DNA of 64,000 nt, from contig JADJTT010000003.1 in assembly GCA_016711045.1 (NCBI GenBank), positions 124,001 to 188,000 on the forward strand, in the 5' to 3' direction. This document shows, one piece after another, positions 54,586 to 63,845 of the stretch. Made by a program: the position numbers and the translations under genes. How positions within the stretch are numbered: the first letter of the stretch is position 1; every line of letters begins with the position of its first letter. This stretch comes from Saprospirales bacterium (GTDB lineage: Bacteria; Bacteroidota; Bacteroidia; Chitinophagales; Saprospiraceae). The notes under the pieces were generated by a model, which searched no databases, was not told the DNA's origin, and was given only the letters and a program-made list of their open reading frames with translations.

Positions 54586-54957
54586 TCAGGCTATCGCCGG
54601 AGGGCCACGGAGTAATCGGGGTGTTCGGAATTCTTTTGAAAAAACAGGAGGCGCACACCCAAGGGGCGCCACTATTCTGGGAACCTCCAGGCTGAAAACC
54701 ATCAGCTGTACAGGTACCACCGCCACGTATTTGCCCATGGACGGCTTCACCGTCACTACATGCAAGTGGCAGACCAGTTCTGCTTCATGCGGATCCGCAG
54801 GATTTGAAAAGCCGCACTCATGTGCATCGGAGAGATGGACTAACCCGTTGCAGTCCGGTTCAAATACATCCTCATGGTGATGGTGCGGGATCGCGCCATG
54901 CAGCAGGAAAACCACCAGGCCCAGGTAGGTGAGGGATATTTGAAAGATTCGGATCAT
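54586..54957 (-). CDS. Small histidine/cysteine-rich membrane-anchored protein next to czcCBA
   Basis: 123 residues. One N-terminal hydrophobic segment (ISLTYLGLVVFLLHGAIP) is followed at once by HHHHEDVFEPDC and later HLSDAHECGF and LVCHLHVVTV, all potential metal ligands. It lies 49 bases upstream of czcB on the same strand. It is probably a periplasmic metal-binding or sensing protein of the efflux operon. No named family recognised. Confidence 0.75.
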   Translation of the reverse strand: MIRIFQISLTYLGLVVFLLHGAIPHHHHEDVFEPDCNGLVHLSDAHECGFSNPADPHEAELVCHLHVVTVKPSMGKYVAVVPVQLMVFSLEVPRIVAPLGCAPPVFSKEFRTPRLLRGPPAIA

Positions 54958-55017
54958 ATGTGAAAGGTAAAGATAAGGAGAATTTTTTCAATCCTTCCCC
55001 GGGGTTCCTCTGCCGCC

Positions 55018-55371
55018 CTAATTCTCTTTCACCAACAGGATTTCCTCAATCGTCCCCGCTCTGTTCATTCGAAACAGGAGCGAGTCGTTTTGGAGTTTGG
55101 CGATTTTCACCTTCTTTTCCGCCTTTCCATCTTCTATGGTAAATAAATTATCTCCGGAGATCCAGTACTTGCCTTTTTCGGTAGCGTTCCCATTATTGGC
55201 CACATACCTTCCCTCATTATCAAAGGAGAAATCAACCGGTATGTCAATTATTTTATCATTGGTAATATCCATCCACTCCACTGCCGTCCACTTTCCCAGC
55301 AATTGATCATCCGTAAATTCACTTGTACATCCGAGAAGAAAAACCAGTAAGACCAGGATTAATTTTTTCAT
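55018..55371 (-). CDS. Small lipoprotein, lipocalin-like
   Basis: 117 residues with a lipoprotein signal (LVLLVFLLGCTSE, lipobox cysteine at 15). The rest is a beta-rich domain starting LLGKWTAVEWMDITNDKI, which resembles lipocalin-like or META-type domains common in Bacteroidota. It is likely membrane-anchored in the periplasm or on the surface. It is a single gene and its ligand is unknown. Confidence 0.78.
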   Translation of the reverse strand: MKKLILVLLVFLLGCTSEFTDDQLLGKWTAVEWMDITNDKIIDIPVDFSFDNEGRYVANNGNATEKGKYWISGDNLFTIEDGKAEKKVKIAKLQNDSLLFRMNRAGTIEEILLVKEN

Positions 55372-55432
55372 TGAATTATTATTTTGCTATCGTGTGAAAG
55401 TGCCTGTGCTGTTTTCAATTTAAAAACCGTTT

Positions 55433-56449
55433 CTATTTTAACGCCCCCTCGATCTCCTCCAACTCCTCTTTTTCAAATACCAGCTTACCAAGGGCGCCAA
55501 TATTGTCCAGCATTTGCTTCGGACTGCTGGCGCCTACCAACACCGAGGTGATCCGCTTGTCTTTGAGCAACCAGGCGATCGCCATCTGGGCCAGGGTCTG
55601 TCCACGGCGGGTGGCGATCTCGTTCAGGCGGCTCACTAACTCAAGTTTCTCTTGGCTGATTTGTCCTTTATTCAGGTAGCGGCCATCGCGCACGGCGCGA
55701 GAGTCTTCCGGAAAACCATGGAGATACTTGTCGGTAAGCAGGCCCTGTTCGAGGGGGGAGAAGGCGATCGCCCCTACCCCGTTCTCTTCAAGGGTGTCGA
55801 GCAGCCCATCTTCCACCCAACGGTCGAGCATACTGTAGCGGGGCTGGTGGATGAGCAGCGGCGTTCCCATTTCGCGCAGGATGGTCGCGGCACGCGCAGC
55901 TTCTTCGGGCTTGTATTGAGAAATGCCGACATACAGGGCTTTGCCTTGCCGCACGATATGGTCGAGAGCCCCCATGGTCTCTTCAAGGGGTGTTTCGGGG
56001 TCGGGACGATGGTGGTAGAATATGTCGACATAATCGACGCCCATGCGGCGCAGGCTTTGATCGAGACTCGCAAGGAGGTATTTGCGGGAGCCGTAGTTGC
56101 CGTACGGACCCGGCCACATATCCCATCCCGCTTTGGTCGAGAGAATGAGTTCGTCGCGGTAAGGCGCCCAATCCTGCCGGAAAAGTCGGCCGAAGTTTTC
56201 TTCTGCGGCGCCAAATGGCGGACCGTAGTTATTGGCCAGGTCAAAATGCGTAATGCCGTGGTCGAAGCTCGTGCGCAGGATGTGCCGGCCGTTCTCCAGA
56301 TTATCGGTGTGGCCAAAGTTATGCCAAAGGCCAATGGAAAGGGCGGGCAACTTCAACCCGCTCTTCCCACAACGACGATAGACCATTTGGTCATACCGTT
56401 GTTCGTTTGCCCGGTAGTCTCCGGGATCATATTTGTCATGAATCTTCAT
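55433..56449 (-). CDS. Aldo/keto reductase (YghZ/Gpr-like)
   Basis: 338 residues from the ATG at 56449; the TTG two codons upstream is less likely. The aldo/keto reductase barrel motifs are clear: ITHFDLANNYGPPFGAAEEN (catalytic Asp and Tyr), LILSTKAGWDMWPGPYGN (catalytic Lys), VDYVDIFYHHRPD, and the NADPH site region VLVGASSPKQMLDNIGAL. It resembles the L-glyceraldehyde-3-phosphate/methylglyoxal reductase group. It would reduce aldehydes with NADPH in the cytoplasm. A single gene without linked functions. Confidence 0.93.
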   Translation of the reverse strand: MKIHDKYDPGDYRANEQRYDQMVYRRCGKSGLKLPALSIGLWHNFGHTDNLENGRHILRTSFDHGITHFDLANNYGPPFGAAEENFGRLFRQDWAPYRDELILSTKAGWDMWPGPYGNYGSRKYLLASLDQSLRRMGVDYVDIFYHHRPDPETPLEETMGALDHIVRQGKALYVGISQYKPEEAARAATILREMGTPLLIHQPRYSMLDRWVEDGLLDTLEENGVGAIAFSPLEQGLLTDKYLHGFPEDSRAVRDGRYLNKGQISQEKLELVSRLNEIATRRGQTLAQMAIAWLLKDKRITSVLVGASSPKQMLDNIGALGKLVFEKEELEEIEGALK

Positions 56450-56687
56450 TTTCAAATAAAAATTTTAAAAAAACGTTAACATTTTAATGATTATTCTAAA
56501 TATGCTGAACATCCAAGTATTTCCTCCGATTCGCCGAGTTTTGATATCCTTTCGTCGAGCAAACTAGGTATTGGAGGGGTTTTGGGGGCATATTTGTTTC
56601 ATACCAAACGCAAAATAAAAAACACTGCATGAAAAAACGAACACTTACTTAACCCCTCATTTTTCTCAACCTTTAAAACTGCTAGTC

Positions 56688-57128
56688 ATGAAATCCTTGT
56701 CATCTGTCCTCGTCCGGTTCTTTTTCTCCGCTTCTTTGCTGGCTCTTGTATCGCCCGCGTTCTCCCAGCGGCTCAACTACTGGGTAGGTGGCACACCAGG
56801 GATGGAGAATGACTGGAACTGCCCCAAAAACTGGAGCGCTTATCAAATCCCCAATGATCATTCAGACGTAGTTATACCTGATGTATCTTCGGGGTCCCGG
56901 TCCAACCCGGTCATCCAAAAAGGAGTAGCGGAGGTAAATTCGCTTTTCCTCGATTCCAATGCCGTATTGAACATACGCGAACAGGCCACGCTGGTAGTTT
57001 ACAACGGTGTGCACGCTGTCTACCCGGAGGATTTGAAAATTAAAGGACTGTTGCTGGAGTGGAAAGAAGGCCCGCAAAAGCCTTCCAGCGATGTAGTGCT
57101 AAGAGTCCAGGCCAAGGTTAATGAATAA
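56688..57128 (+). CDS. Short secreted protein of unknown function
   Basis: 146 residues with a signal peptide ending near AFSQ. The mature part begins LNYWVGGTPGMENDWNCPKN and contains VVIPDVSSGSRSNPVI and LNIREQATLVVYNGV. This is the pattern of short beta-solenoid segments found at the start of many large Bacteroidota surface proteins. No sorting domain follows, so this may be a free-standing short form or the remnant of a longer gene. A good terminator follows. Confidence 0.72.
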   Translation: MKSLSSVLVRFFFSASLLALVSPAFSQRLNYWVGGTPGMENDWNCPKNWSAYQIPNDHSDVVIPDVSSGSRSNPVIQKGVAEVNSLFLDSNAVLNIREQATLVVYNGVHAVYPEDLKIKGLLLEWKEGPQKPSSDVVLRVQAKVNE

Positions 57129-57174
57129 CCCCAAAAAATTGATTATCGTTCAGCGGATAATGCAATATCAAATC

Positions 57175-57211
57175 GCTCGCCCCGGGTTACTCCGTGGGCG
57201 AGCTTTTTTTT
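57175..57211 (+). terminator. Rho-independent terminator after the short secreted protein
   Basis: GCTCGCCC (57175) pairs with GGGCGAGC (57196-57203) and is followed by eight T residues. Confidence 0.88.
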
Positions 57212-57215
57212 ACCC

Positions 57216-57926
57216 CTATTCCACGATTATTTTCTTCCCATAACCAGGTCCGCCTGGCAGGCTCAGCCAAACAGAACATTCTCCGGCCGTAACGCCTTTG
57301 AGCTGAAAGCGGACGGAGTTCCCATCCTTGGGTACCGTCATTTCTGCACTCGGCAGGCTGTTATTGATCATTACGATCGGGATTTCGGCTTGTGAAACAG
57401 TAGCAGTTACCGTAAAATCACCAACGGCAGCCTTCAAAAAATCAGCGCCAAAATCGACCACCTCCCCAACGGCGAGTTTGATATCTTCTCCCCGGGGCGG
57501 AACTTCCCTCACTTCATAGCCCTTTAACCATACTTCAGCGCTGGTGATTACTTTCGAAGCGGTGGGCGGCTCTGCAAACTGGGCTTCCGCATGCATCAGG
57601 AACGGCCCGCAAGCACTCATCCTGCCGGTCGGCAGCGCTTTGACGGTCGTCCCGGCAGAAATAGGCGCAAAGGATTCGGTAATATCGACAGGCAACATGT
57701 AGGGACAGGCATCGTCACCCGTATTCGGATCTTGTAGCGTCACTTTGAAAGTGCTCAAATCGACATCTGCGTGTATGTACACTCCCAGTTGCTCTCCGGG
57801 GAGTAACTCTTTGGGTTGTTCCTCGGTCCCGATGGCAGGGTTGGAGATCAGGACCGAAATAGCGGTATCGCACCCCTGCAGGGCCAGGAGGGCGAGGATA
57901 CACAGAAAAAACAGTGGGGTTCTCAT
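57216..57926 (-). CDS. Hypothetical lipoprotein with repeated beta domains
   Basis: 236 residues from the ATG at 57926. The lipobox is FLCILALLALQGCDT (cysteine near residue 19). The rest is beta-rich with no cofactor motif; segments GVYIHADVDLSTFKVTLQDP and EMTVPKDGNSVRFQLKGV suggest immunoglobulin-like folds. The start codon lies directly after the T run of a terminator hairpin, so its leader is unusual. Function unknown. Confidence 0.75.
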   Translation of the reverse strand: MRTPLFFLCILALLALQGCDTAISVLISNPAIGTEEQPKELLPGEQLGVYIHADVDLSTFKVTLQDPNTGDDACPYMLPVDITESFAPISAGTTVKALPTGRMSACGPFLMHAEAQFAEPPTASKVITSAEVWLKGYEVREVPPRGEDIKLAVGEVVDFGADFLKAAVGDFTVTATVSQAEIPIVMINNSLPSAEMTVPKDGNSVRFQLKGVTAGECSVWLSLPGGPGYGKKIIVE

Positions 57927-57966
57927 AAAAAAGTGGTATTGGTTTTGACACCAATACCACTTTTTT
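57927..57966 (-). terminator. Rho-independent terminator of the DUF5117-type metalloprotease gene
   Basis: A perfect 16-base stem (57927-57942 with 57951-57966, loop of eight) has A and T ends so that a T run follows on the minus strand. The T run abuts the next start codon at 57926. Confidence 0.85.
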
Positions 57967-57988
57967 AGCTCATTCGCAATGATCTTCG

Positions 57989-60502
57989 TCAATCTTCGAA
58001 ACAACCTTTCATTTCTTCCAGGGCGTTTTCTCCGCTCGAAGCAGCCGTAGTGGGCATTTCTCCTTTTTCAATTTTTTCTATGCGTGCCAACAAATCTTCC
58101 AAATGGTAGCGAGATACCTGATCGTTCTGCTTTTTGGCATTTTTCTTCAAATCTGATTTGAGGCTGCCCAGGGTGCCACGTGCGAGGGCTTTGATGTCGC
58201 TTTGGTCATATTGATCCGCCGTAGCCTGCATCAAGGAGCCCATCCTGTCTACAAATGCGCGCTGGAGGTTGCGGCGGTAGGGATCAATCGCCTTCCCGCT
58301 TTTGACTTCGCTAAAAATGGTACTTCGCACTTCGTTGAAAAGGGTCGCAGGCGCATAGGCGCCACTGCCGTTCAACGCTACGTTCTCGATCATCCGGTTC
58401 AGGCTGGCAGGGTCAAAAAGCACCATGAGCGCGTAGTTCTGCAGGCCCCGGATCTGATCCATCACACCGGTGGATGTTACGCGCGAAAGTATATCCTGGT
58501 CGATCAACCACTTAGGTGTTTGAAAAACCTGGGTATTGATAAACCGGACGGCATCCATTTGGTATTCCTTCGGCACGTGGGTGTATACCGCTCCATCCTC
58601 ATCAGCCGTCTTGTCGTATTCATACACCCCGCCCACGTTGTTGCCTACATGACCGATATAGCGGCGAAATTGCCCGATCACCTGCCCGTACAATTCGTTT
58701 AATTCCGAGTAGTCCTTACCCTCTTCAGAGGTCCATTCGATCAGGTTGGCGGTAATGCGCTTCAAGTTGGCAATCCCCAGCGTGCTGGCTTCTACGGCAT
58801 TGCTTCCAATGTCTTCTGTTTGGGCGCTGGGATCGAGCACGCGCCCTTGCTGTTGGCCATATCGGTAAAGCGGATTGCCTGCCCGTTCCAATATCCAGCC
58901 ATTGAGTGTAGGCTCTTCAGCCTCGTAGCTGTCTGCTCCAGGGATATAGCGATAGCCGTAAATAATCGACCAGTCATCATAGGGTCCGATCTTGGGAAAG
59001 AGGCCTACGCCCTTGTCTTCCGGCTGAGCCACGTAGTTGAACCGGGCGTAATCCATAATGGAAGGCGCGACGCCCATGCGTTGCACAAATCCGGGTGCGC
59101 GCAGGGAATCGACCGGGTAGGCCACACTGGAGCCCATGTTGTGCGGTAAGCCCAAGGTGTGCCCAACCTCATGGGCTGCCACAAACCGGATAAGCTGCCC
59201 CATGAGTTCTTCGCTGAATTTGACCTTCCGGGCAGCCGGATTCACCGCTGCGGTTTGGATAAAATACCAGTTGCGCAGGAGGTTCATCACGTTGTGGTAC
59301 CAGATGATGTCGCTTTCCAGGATCTCCCCCGTGCGCGGGTCGTGTACGTGCGGGCCCATAGCGTTTTGGATCTCGGTAGCTACATAACGGATGCAGGAAT
59401 AACGCACATCTTCCGGACTCCAATCGGGGTCCTCCTCCGGACTGGGTGGGTCCTTGGCAATGATGGCGTTCTTAAAGCCCGCCTTTTCAAAAGCTGATTG
59501 CCAGTCTTCGATGCCTTGCTTGAGGTAGGGCCGCCATTCTTCGGGGGTTGCAGGGTCGATATAGTACACAATGGGCTTGACGGGTTCCACGAGTTCGCCC
59601 CGATTATAGGCCGCCACGTCTTTGGGTTCGAGGCGCCAACGCGTGATATAGCGTCGCTTGGCTGCTTTTTGCTCATCCAGTCCAAAATCTACCTGCTGGA
59701 AGGAAAAGTATCCCACCCGGTCATCGTACAGACGTGGTTGCATAGGCTCTGCCGGTAGCAGAATGAAAGACTGATTCATCTCCACCGACATGGTTCCTGT
59801 GACCTGGTTATCGGGCAGCTTGTCGCCTTTATAGGTCAATACGTGGCGCACCTCCACATTTTCCGGAAACGACTTAATGTAATTGATGAAACTGCGTTTT
59901 CCATCTAATCCTTTAAGGGAGAAAGACTTACTTTGCCCTTCCGACACAGCGCCGATCATGGGCACTTCCGTAGTGAAAAAACTGGTTGGATCGAAAACCA
60001 GCGCCGTGCTATCTGCATTGTAGCAGGCCAGGTCGAAAGACATGATGATGGGTTCAAAGTTGTTGTTCCGGACCGACAGATAGATGGGTTTTTCCGGATC
60101 GGCCACGCGGTCGTACGAAACCGAACGCATCAGGATTTTATTGTCCTTCTGCTGCCAACGGATCACCTGCTGCGGGCGGCTGCGCATGCCGGCGCCTCCG
60201 AAGCTGAGGTTGTTGACATAGCCGGAAATGCGGCTGGTCACGAGGATCTCCCGCTCCAGCAAGTCGGTGGGAATCTCAAAATAGTACTTCCCTTTGACCT
60301 GATGAACGATAAACAGTCCGCTGTCCGTAACAGCATCTTCGGTGATAATGTCGGCATAAGATTTCTCCTTGCTTTTTTTTGCGCCGTTATCTCCCGATTC
60401 CTCCTTGGCATCCCCGTCTCCGGGTTCGGCCTGCGAAATTGCCAGATTGGCCGAAAAAAGGACCAATGCCAGGGTCAATAAGTATGTCCACAGTCTTTTC
60501 AT
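57989..60502 (-). CDS. Zinc-dependent metalloprotease (DUF5117/DUF5118 family)
   Basis: 837 residues with a signal peptide (MKRLWTYLLTLALVLFSANL). The DUF5118 and DUF5117 N-terminal domains (about 45-310) are followed by a metzincin-like zinc site HEVGHTLGLPHNMGSS near residue 442. The C-terminal part (DUF4953-like) includes SIMDYARFNYVAQPED, the likely methionine turn. These periplasmic or surface proteases are frequent in Bacteroidota; their substrates are unknown. A terminator follows the gene. Confidence 0.92.
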   Translation of the reverse strand: MKRLWTYLLTLALVLFSANLAISQAEPGDGDAKEESGDNGAKKSKEKSYADIITEDAVTDSGLFIVHQVKGKYYFEIPTDLLEREILVTSRISGYVNNLSFGGAGMRSRPQQVIRWQQKDNKILMRSVSYDRVADPEKPIYLSVRNNNFEPIIMSFDLACYNADSTALVFDPTSFFTTEVPMIGAVSEGQSKSFSLKGLDGKRSFINYIKSFPENVEVRHVLTYKGDKLPDNQVTGTMSVEMNQSFILLPAEPMQPRLYDDRVGYFSFQQVDFGLDEQKAAKRRYITRWRLEPKDVAAYNRGELVEPVKPIVYYIDPATPEEWRPYLKQGIEDWQSAFEKAGFKNAIIAKDPPSPEEDPDWSPEDVRYSCIRYVATEIQNAMGPHVHDPRTGEILESDIIWYHNVMNLLRNWYFIQTAAVNPAARKVKFSEELMGQLIRFVAAHEVGHTLGLPHNMGSSVAYPVDSLRAPGFVQRMGVAPSIMDYARFNYVAQPEDKGVGLFPKIGPYDDWSIIYGYRYIPGADSYEAEEPTLNGWILERAGNPLYRYGQQQGRVLDPSAQTEDIGSNAVEASTLGIANLKRITANLIEWTSEEGKDYSELNELYGQVIGQFRRYIGHVGNNVGGVYEYDKTADEDGAVYTHVPKEYQMDAVRFINTQVFQTPKWLIDQDILSRVTSTGVMDQIRGLQNYALMVLFDPASLNRMIENVALNGSGAYAPATLFNEVRSTIFSEVKSGKAIDPYRRNLQRAFVDRMGSLMQATADQYDQSDIKALARGTLGSLKSDLKKNAKKQNDQVSRYHLEDLLARIEKIEKGEMPTTAASSGENALEEMKGCFED

Positions 60503-60543
60503 AGGTGTGAATTGAGTATTGAAGTAAATAATAAGTTGTGTAT

Positions 60544-60600
60544 AAAATGGTTTATCGTTGAGCGTTGATAAACGCTCAACGATAAACGATAAACCATTTT
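60544..60600. terminator. Heptad hairpin at the end of the BNR-repeat gene
   Basis: AAAATGGTTTATCGTT pairs with AACGATAAACCATTTT (60585-60600), with inner GTTGAGC/GCTCAAC pairing. The arms read as GTTTATC, GTTGAGC and GTTGATA words. It overlaps the stop codon and could terminate transcription on either strand. Confidence 0.75.
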
Positions 60601-63600
60601 ATTCCCCTGGCAATAACAAAACCGGTAGCCCAAGGGCTGCATATTTCCGGTTAAAGCCGCCTACTTCTTTTTCGATAATGTGTTCCATCTCCGCTTTTTG
60701 ACCAGCCCACTCGACCTGCAGGTCTTCCCACCGATGTTGTGATCCTTCTGTGAGGTGCGGATCGTGGCTGTCGGCCTGGGATTTGAGGTACAACAGCTCG
60801 GCATTGAGTTGGTTGGGGAAATTGATCACATCCTGAAAGGTTTGCTGCCTGGGCTGAATGAGGTGCGATTCCCATTCATTGAGCGCCTTCAACGTCAATT
60901 CTCCCGCCTCGAGGAGGCTTGAGTCCGCATCTATTTTCTTCAAAATTTTCATGCGTTCTTCCAGCTGGGATTTCACAGACCGCAGGCGGTTTACCGAGGT
61001 ATGGACATCCCGGAAAGTTTGGTCAATCCGGGATAGAAATTCCTGCTGGATAGAAAAATCACCTGGAGTGGCATTCAGCCGCGGATCGGCCAGTATAGAA
61101 GCCTGGACTTCCCGGGTTTCCGCAGCGGTGGTCATCCGCAGGGTATAATTGCCGGGGCCTGCCGTACTTCCCCGGTAATCGCCCATCACAAAGACCCCAT
61201 CGACAGCTGGAAGGGGTGCGCTTCGAAGATCCCAGTAAAACCGGTTGAGCCCTGGATGTGCAGGCAGGACAACCGGCGGCGGCGGGCCTCCCGGCCAGGT
61301 TTTAAAGTCTTTTTCCGGTTGGTTCGTGAGTTTGCGAAGCAAATTCCCTTCTGCATCGAGCACCTCCAGGGTGAGGGAAGAATTGTCGGACCAGTCATCC
61401 GGCAGGTAGTAATCAAATTGGAGCCCGTTCAAGGGGTTTTGGCCCCGGCCTTTCGGCGGTTCTGGTCCATTGCCTGTGTCGAACTTATAGGCGGGCTGGG
61501 GTTGGAAAAGGGTCAGGTGGCTGGGGTCTGGTTTTCCCATGGATTGTTGCAAACTACTCAAATCATCCAATATCCAGAAGCCTCGACCGGCAGTAGAGGC
61601 GATCAGGTCATTGCCATGAATAGCCAGGTCTGTAATGGCAAGACGGGGCAGATTTAACTGAAAAGGATGCCAGTGGGCGCCCCGGTCGAAACTCACATAC
61701 AAGCCCCCTTCCGTACCTGCATAGAGGAGGTTTTGCTGCACGGGATCTTCCCGGACCACGCGTACGAAATGCGCTGCAGAAATACCTTCTCCCAATTTTT
61801 CCCAGGTCTGTCCATAGTCCCTGGTCATGTAGATCATCGGACTCCGATCGGCCCACTTGTAACGCGTCACGGCCAGGTAGGCGGCGCCGGGTTCGTGGGC
61901 AGATACTTCGATAGCGTTGATCAGGCATTCGTCCAGATTGGGTGGAGTGATCGCATTCCAGGATTGGCCTTCGTCGCGCGTCAGGTATACGAGGCCATCA
62001 TCTGTGCCCACCCAGATCTCGCCGGCCTGATGGGGGGAGCAGGCGATATAGCTTATGGTGTTGTAGTTTTCGCCTCCAGCGGCTTCATTGGTGTAGGGTT
62101 CTCCGCCAGGACCCTGTTTTTCCAGGTCGTTTCGAGTGAGGTCGGGACTGATCGGGGTCCAGGTTCCACCTCCGTCTTCGCTGCGCAGAAGGACCTGGGC
62201 GCCGTGGTACAGAATCCGTGGGTTTTGGGGTTGAGCTACCACCGGGTTATTCCAATTGAAACGATACTTCATATGCACCGGTGTTTGTCCAAGGTTGAGC
62301 ATGGGATACGCCATGATCGATTGAGTGGCTTTGGTCGCATGGTCGTACCTGTCGATCATGCCTTCGATTTCGGTGCCATAGATTACCTGGGGATTATCGG
62401 GATCGAACGCCAGAAATGCCGATTCGCCCCCTGCTACCGGATACCAGTCGGTAGCGTCGATCGCTCCTCCAAGAGCCCTGCTGGGAATGGCTACCGAGGA
62501 GTTATCCTGTTGGCCTCCATAGACATAGTAGGGAAATCGATTGTCGGTAATAACCCGGTAAAATTGAGCGGTAGGCTGATTGGCCTGGGTAGACCAGGTT
62601 TCGCCGCCGTTGAAGGTGATACAGGCGCCGCCGTCGTTGGCCAGGATCATATTGTCCGAATTTTCCGGATTGATCCAAAGATGGTGCTGATCGCCATGTG
62701 GATTGGGGATAGGGCGGAACGTCCTTCCTCCGTCAATGGATTTGAGCATAGGGGCATTCAAGACATAGACCGTCTCTTCGTCCTGTGGGTCGGCGAATAT
62801 TTCGGTGTAATACCAGGCCCTGGTCACGGTCACGCGGTCGCTGCTGGTTTGCTGCCAGGTCTCGCCACCATTGTCGGAGCGGTACACCCCTCCTTTTTCT
62901 GCTTCAATATTGGCGTAGATGCGCTGGGGATTGGCGGGAGATACGTCTACGGAAACCTTGCCCATCGCTTCGGGAAGGCCTTTGAGAAGGGGTTCCCAGG
63001 TTTCTCCGCTATTGGTCGATTTCCAGAGACCTGAACCGGGACCGCCGCTGCGCACTTTCCAGGGATAGCGTTGGTGGTCCCACATCCCTGCATACAGGAT
63101 GCGCGGGTTGGTGGGATCCATGCTCAGGTCGCAGGCGCCGGTGTGGTTATCGATGAAAAATACCCTGCGCCATGTTTTTCCGCCATCTGTGCTTTTGTAT
63201 ACCCCGCGATCCATGCTGGGGGCATAGAGTTCCCCCTGTACGGCGACATACACCAGATCCGGATTTGTGGGATGTATACGGATCTCGGCGATATGCCGGG
63301 AGTTTTCCAGTCCGATATGCTGCCAGGACTTACCGGCATCCGTGCTCTTATAGATCCCGTCGCCGGAGGAGGTCATTACCCCCCGTACGGCATGCTCGCC
63401 CATACCCACATACAGCACATTGGGATCGCTTTCGGCTACCGCGATAGCGCCTACTGATCCGGTTTGAAAGAACCCGTCTGAAATATTTTCCCAGGAAATG
63501 CCGGCATCGGTGGTTTTCCACACTCCGCCACCTGTGCTGCCGAAGTAATACACCAGCGGATTTCCAGGCACCCCTGTCGCGGCATTGGACCGGCCGCCGC

Positions 63601-63757
63601 GAAAAGGACCGATATTGCGCCATTGGAGAGAGGCGAATGGGGCCTCATTCCAGGTGGGAGGCGGGATCTCCGCAATGGTTTTAGGTTTCTTTTGCGCCCA
63701 GCTCGTGGAAAAACAGGACAGAATAAGAAGTAGGACAAGCAGGGTATTGCTCCTCAT
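60599..63757 (-). CDS. Secreted BNR/sortilin-like beta-propeller protein
   Basis: About 1052 residues from the ATG at 63757; nine extra codons upstream are possible. A signal peptide (MRSNTLLVLLLILSCFSTSW) is followed by many Asp-box/BNR-type repeats such as GGGVWKTTDAGISWENISDG, GDGIYKSTDAGKSWQHIGLE and GGVYRSDNGGETWQQTSSDR. These form VPS10/sortilin-like ten-bladed propellers (about 45-720). The C-terminal 330 residues carry a beta domain and a helical region. Annotators often call these glycosyl hydrolases, but no catalytic residues are recognisable. It probably binds or processes an extracellular polymer. Confidence 0.88.
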   Translation of the reverse strand: MRSNTLLVLLLILSCFSTSWAQKKPKTIAEIPPPTWNEAPFASLQWRNIGPFRGGRSNAATGVPGNPLVYYFGSTGGGVWKTTDAGISWENISDGFFQTGSVGAIAVAESDPNVLYVGMGEHAVRGVMTSSGDGIYKSTDAGKSWQHIGLENSRHIAEIRIHPTNPDLVYVAVQGELYAPSMDRGVYKSTDGGKTWRRVFFIDNHTGACDLSMDPTNPRILYAGMWDHQRYPWKVRSGGPGSGLWKSTNSGETWEPLLKGLPEAMGKVSVDVSPANPQRIYANIEAEKGGVYRSDNGGETWQQTSSDRVTVTRAWYYTEIFADPQDEETVYVLNAPMLKSIDGGRTFRPIPNPHGDQHHLWINPENSDNMILANDGGACITFNGGETWSTQANQPTAQFYRVITDNRFPYYVYGGQQDNSSVAIPSRALGGAIDATDWYPVAGGESAFLAFDPDNPQVIYGTEIEGMIDRYDHATKATQSIMAYPMLNLGQTPVHMKYRFNWNNPVVAQPQNPRILYHGAQVLLRSEDGGGTWTPISPDLTRNDLEKQGPGGEPYTNEAAGGENYNTISYIACSPHQAGEIWVGTDDGLVYLTRDEGQSWNAITPPNLDECLINAIEVSAHEPGAAYLAVTRYKWADRSPMIYMTRDYGQTWEKLGEGISAAHFVRVVREDPVQQNLLYAGTEGGLYVSFDRGAHWHPFQLNLPRLAITDLAIHGNDLIASTAGRGFWILDDLSSLQQSMGKPDPSHLTLFQPQPAYKFDTGNGPEPPKGRGQNPLNGLQFDYYLPDDWSDNSSLTLEVLDAEGNLLRKLTNQPEKDFKTWPGGPPPPVVLPAHPGLNRFYWDLRSAPLPAVDGVFVMGDYRGSTAGPGNYTLRMTTAAETREVQASILADPRLNATPGDFSIQQEFLSRIDQTFRDVHTSVNRLRSVKSQLEERMKILKKIDADSSLLEAGELTLKALNEWESHLIQPRQQTFQDVINFPNQLNAELLYLKSQADSHDPHLTEGSQHRWEDLQVEWAGQKAEMEHIIEKEVGGFNRKYAALGLPVLLLPGE

Positions 63758-63790
63758 AGATATTGCTTTTGCCGAAAAATACAAAAAGAA

Positions 63791-63817
63791 AGAGGGGCAG
63801 CCATAGACTGCCCCTCT
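63791..63817 (-). terminator. Rho-independent terminator of the partial right-edge gene
   Basis: A ten-base stem AGAGGGGCAG / CTGCCCCTCT with a seven-base loop is followed on the minus strand by a T-rich stretch, 29 bases after the stop at 63846. Confidence 0.78.
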
Positions 63818-63845
63818 TTTATATAAAACATATCATGTGTACGCT

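Noticed and set aside
60599..63757. Glycosyl hydrolase annotation of the BNR-repeat protein
   Set aside because: Only Asp-box propeller repeats are visible and no catalytic residues can be identified.
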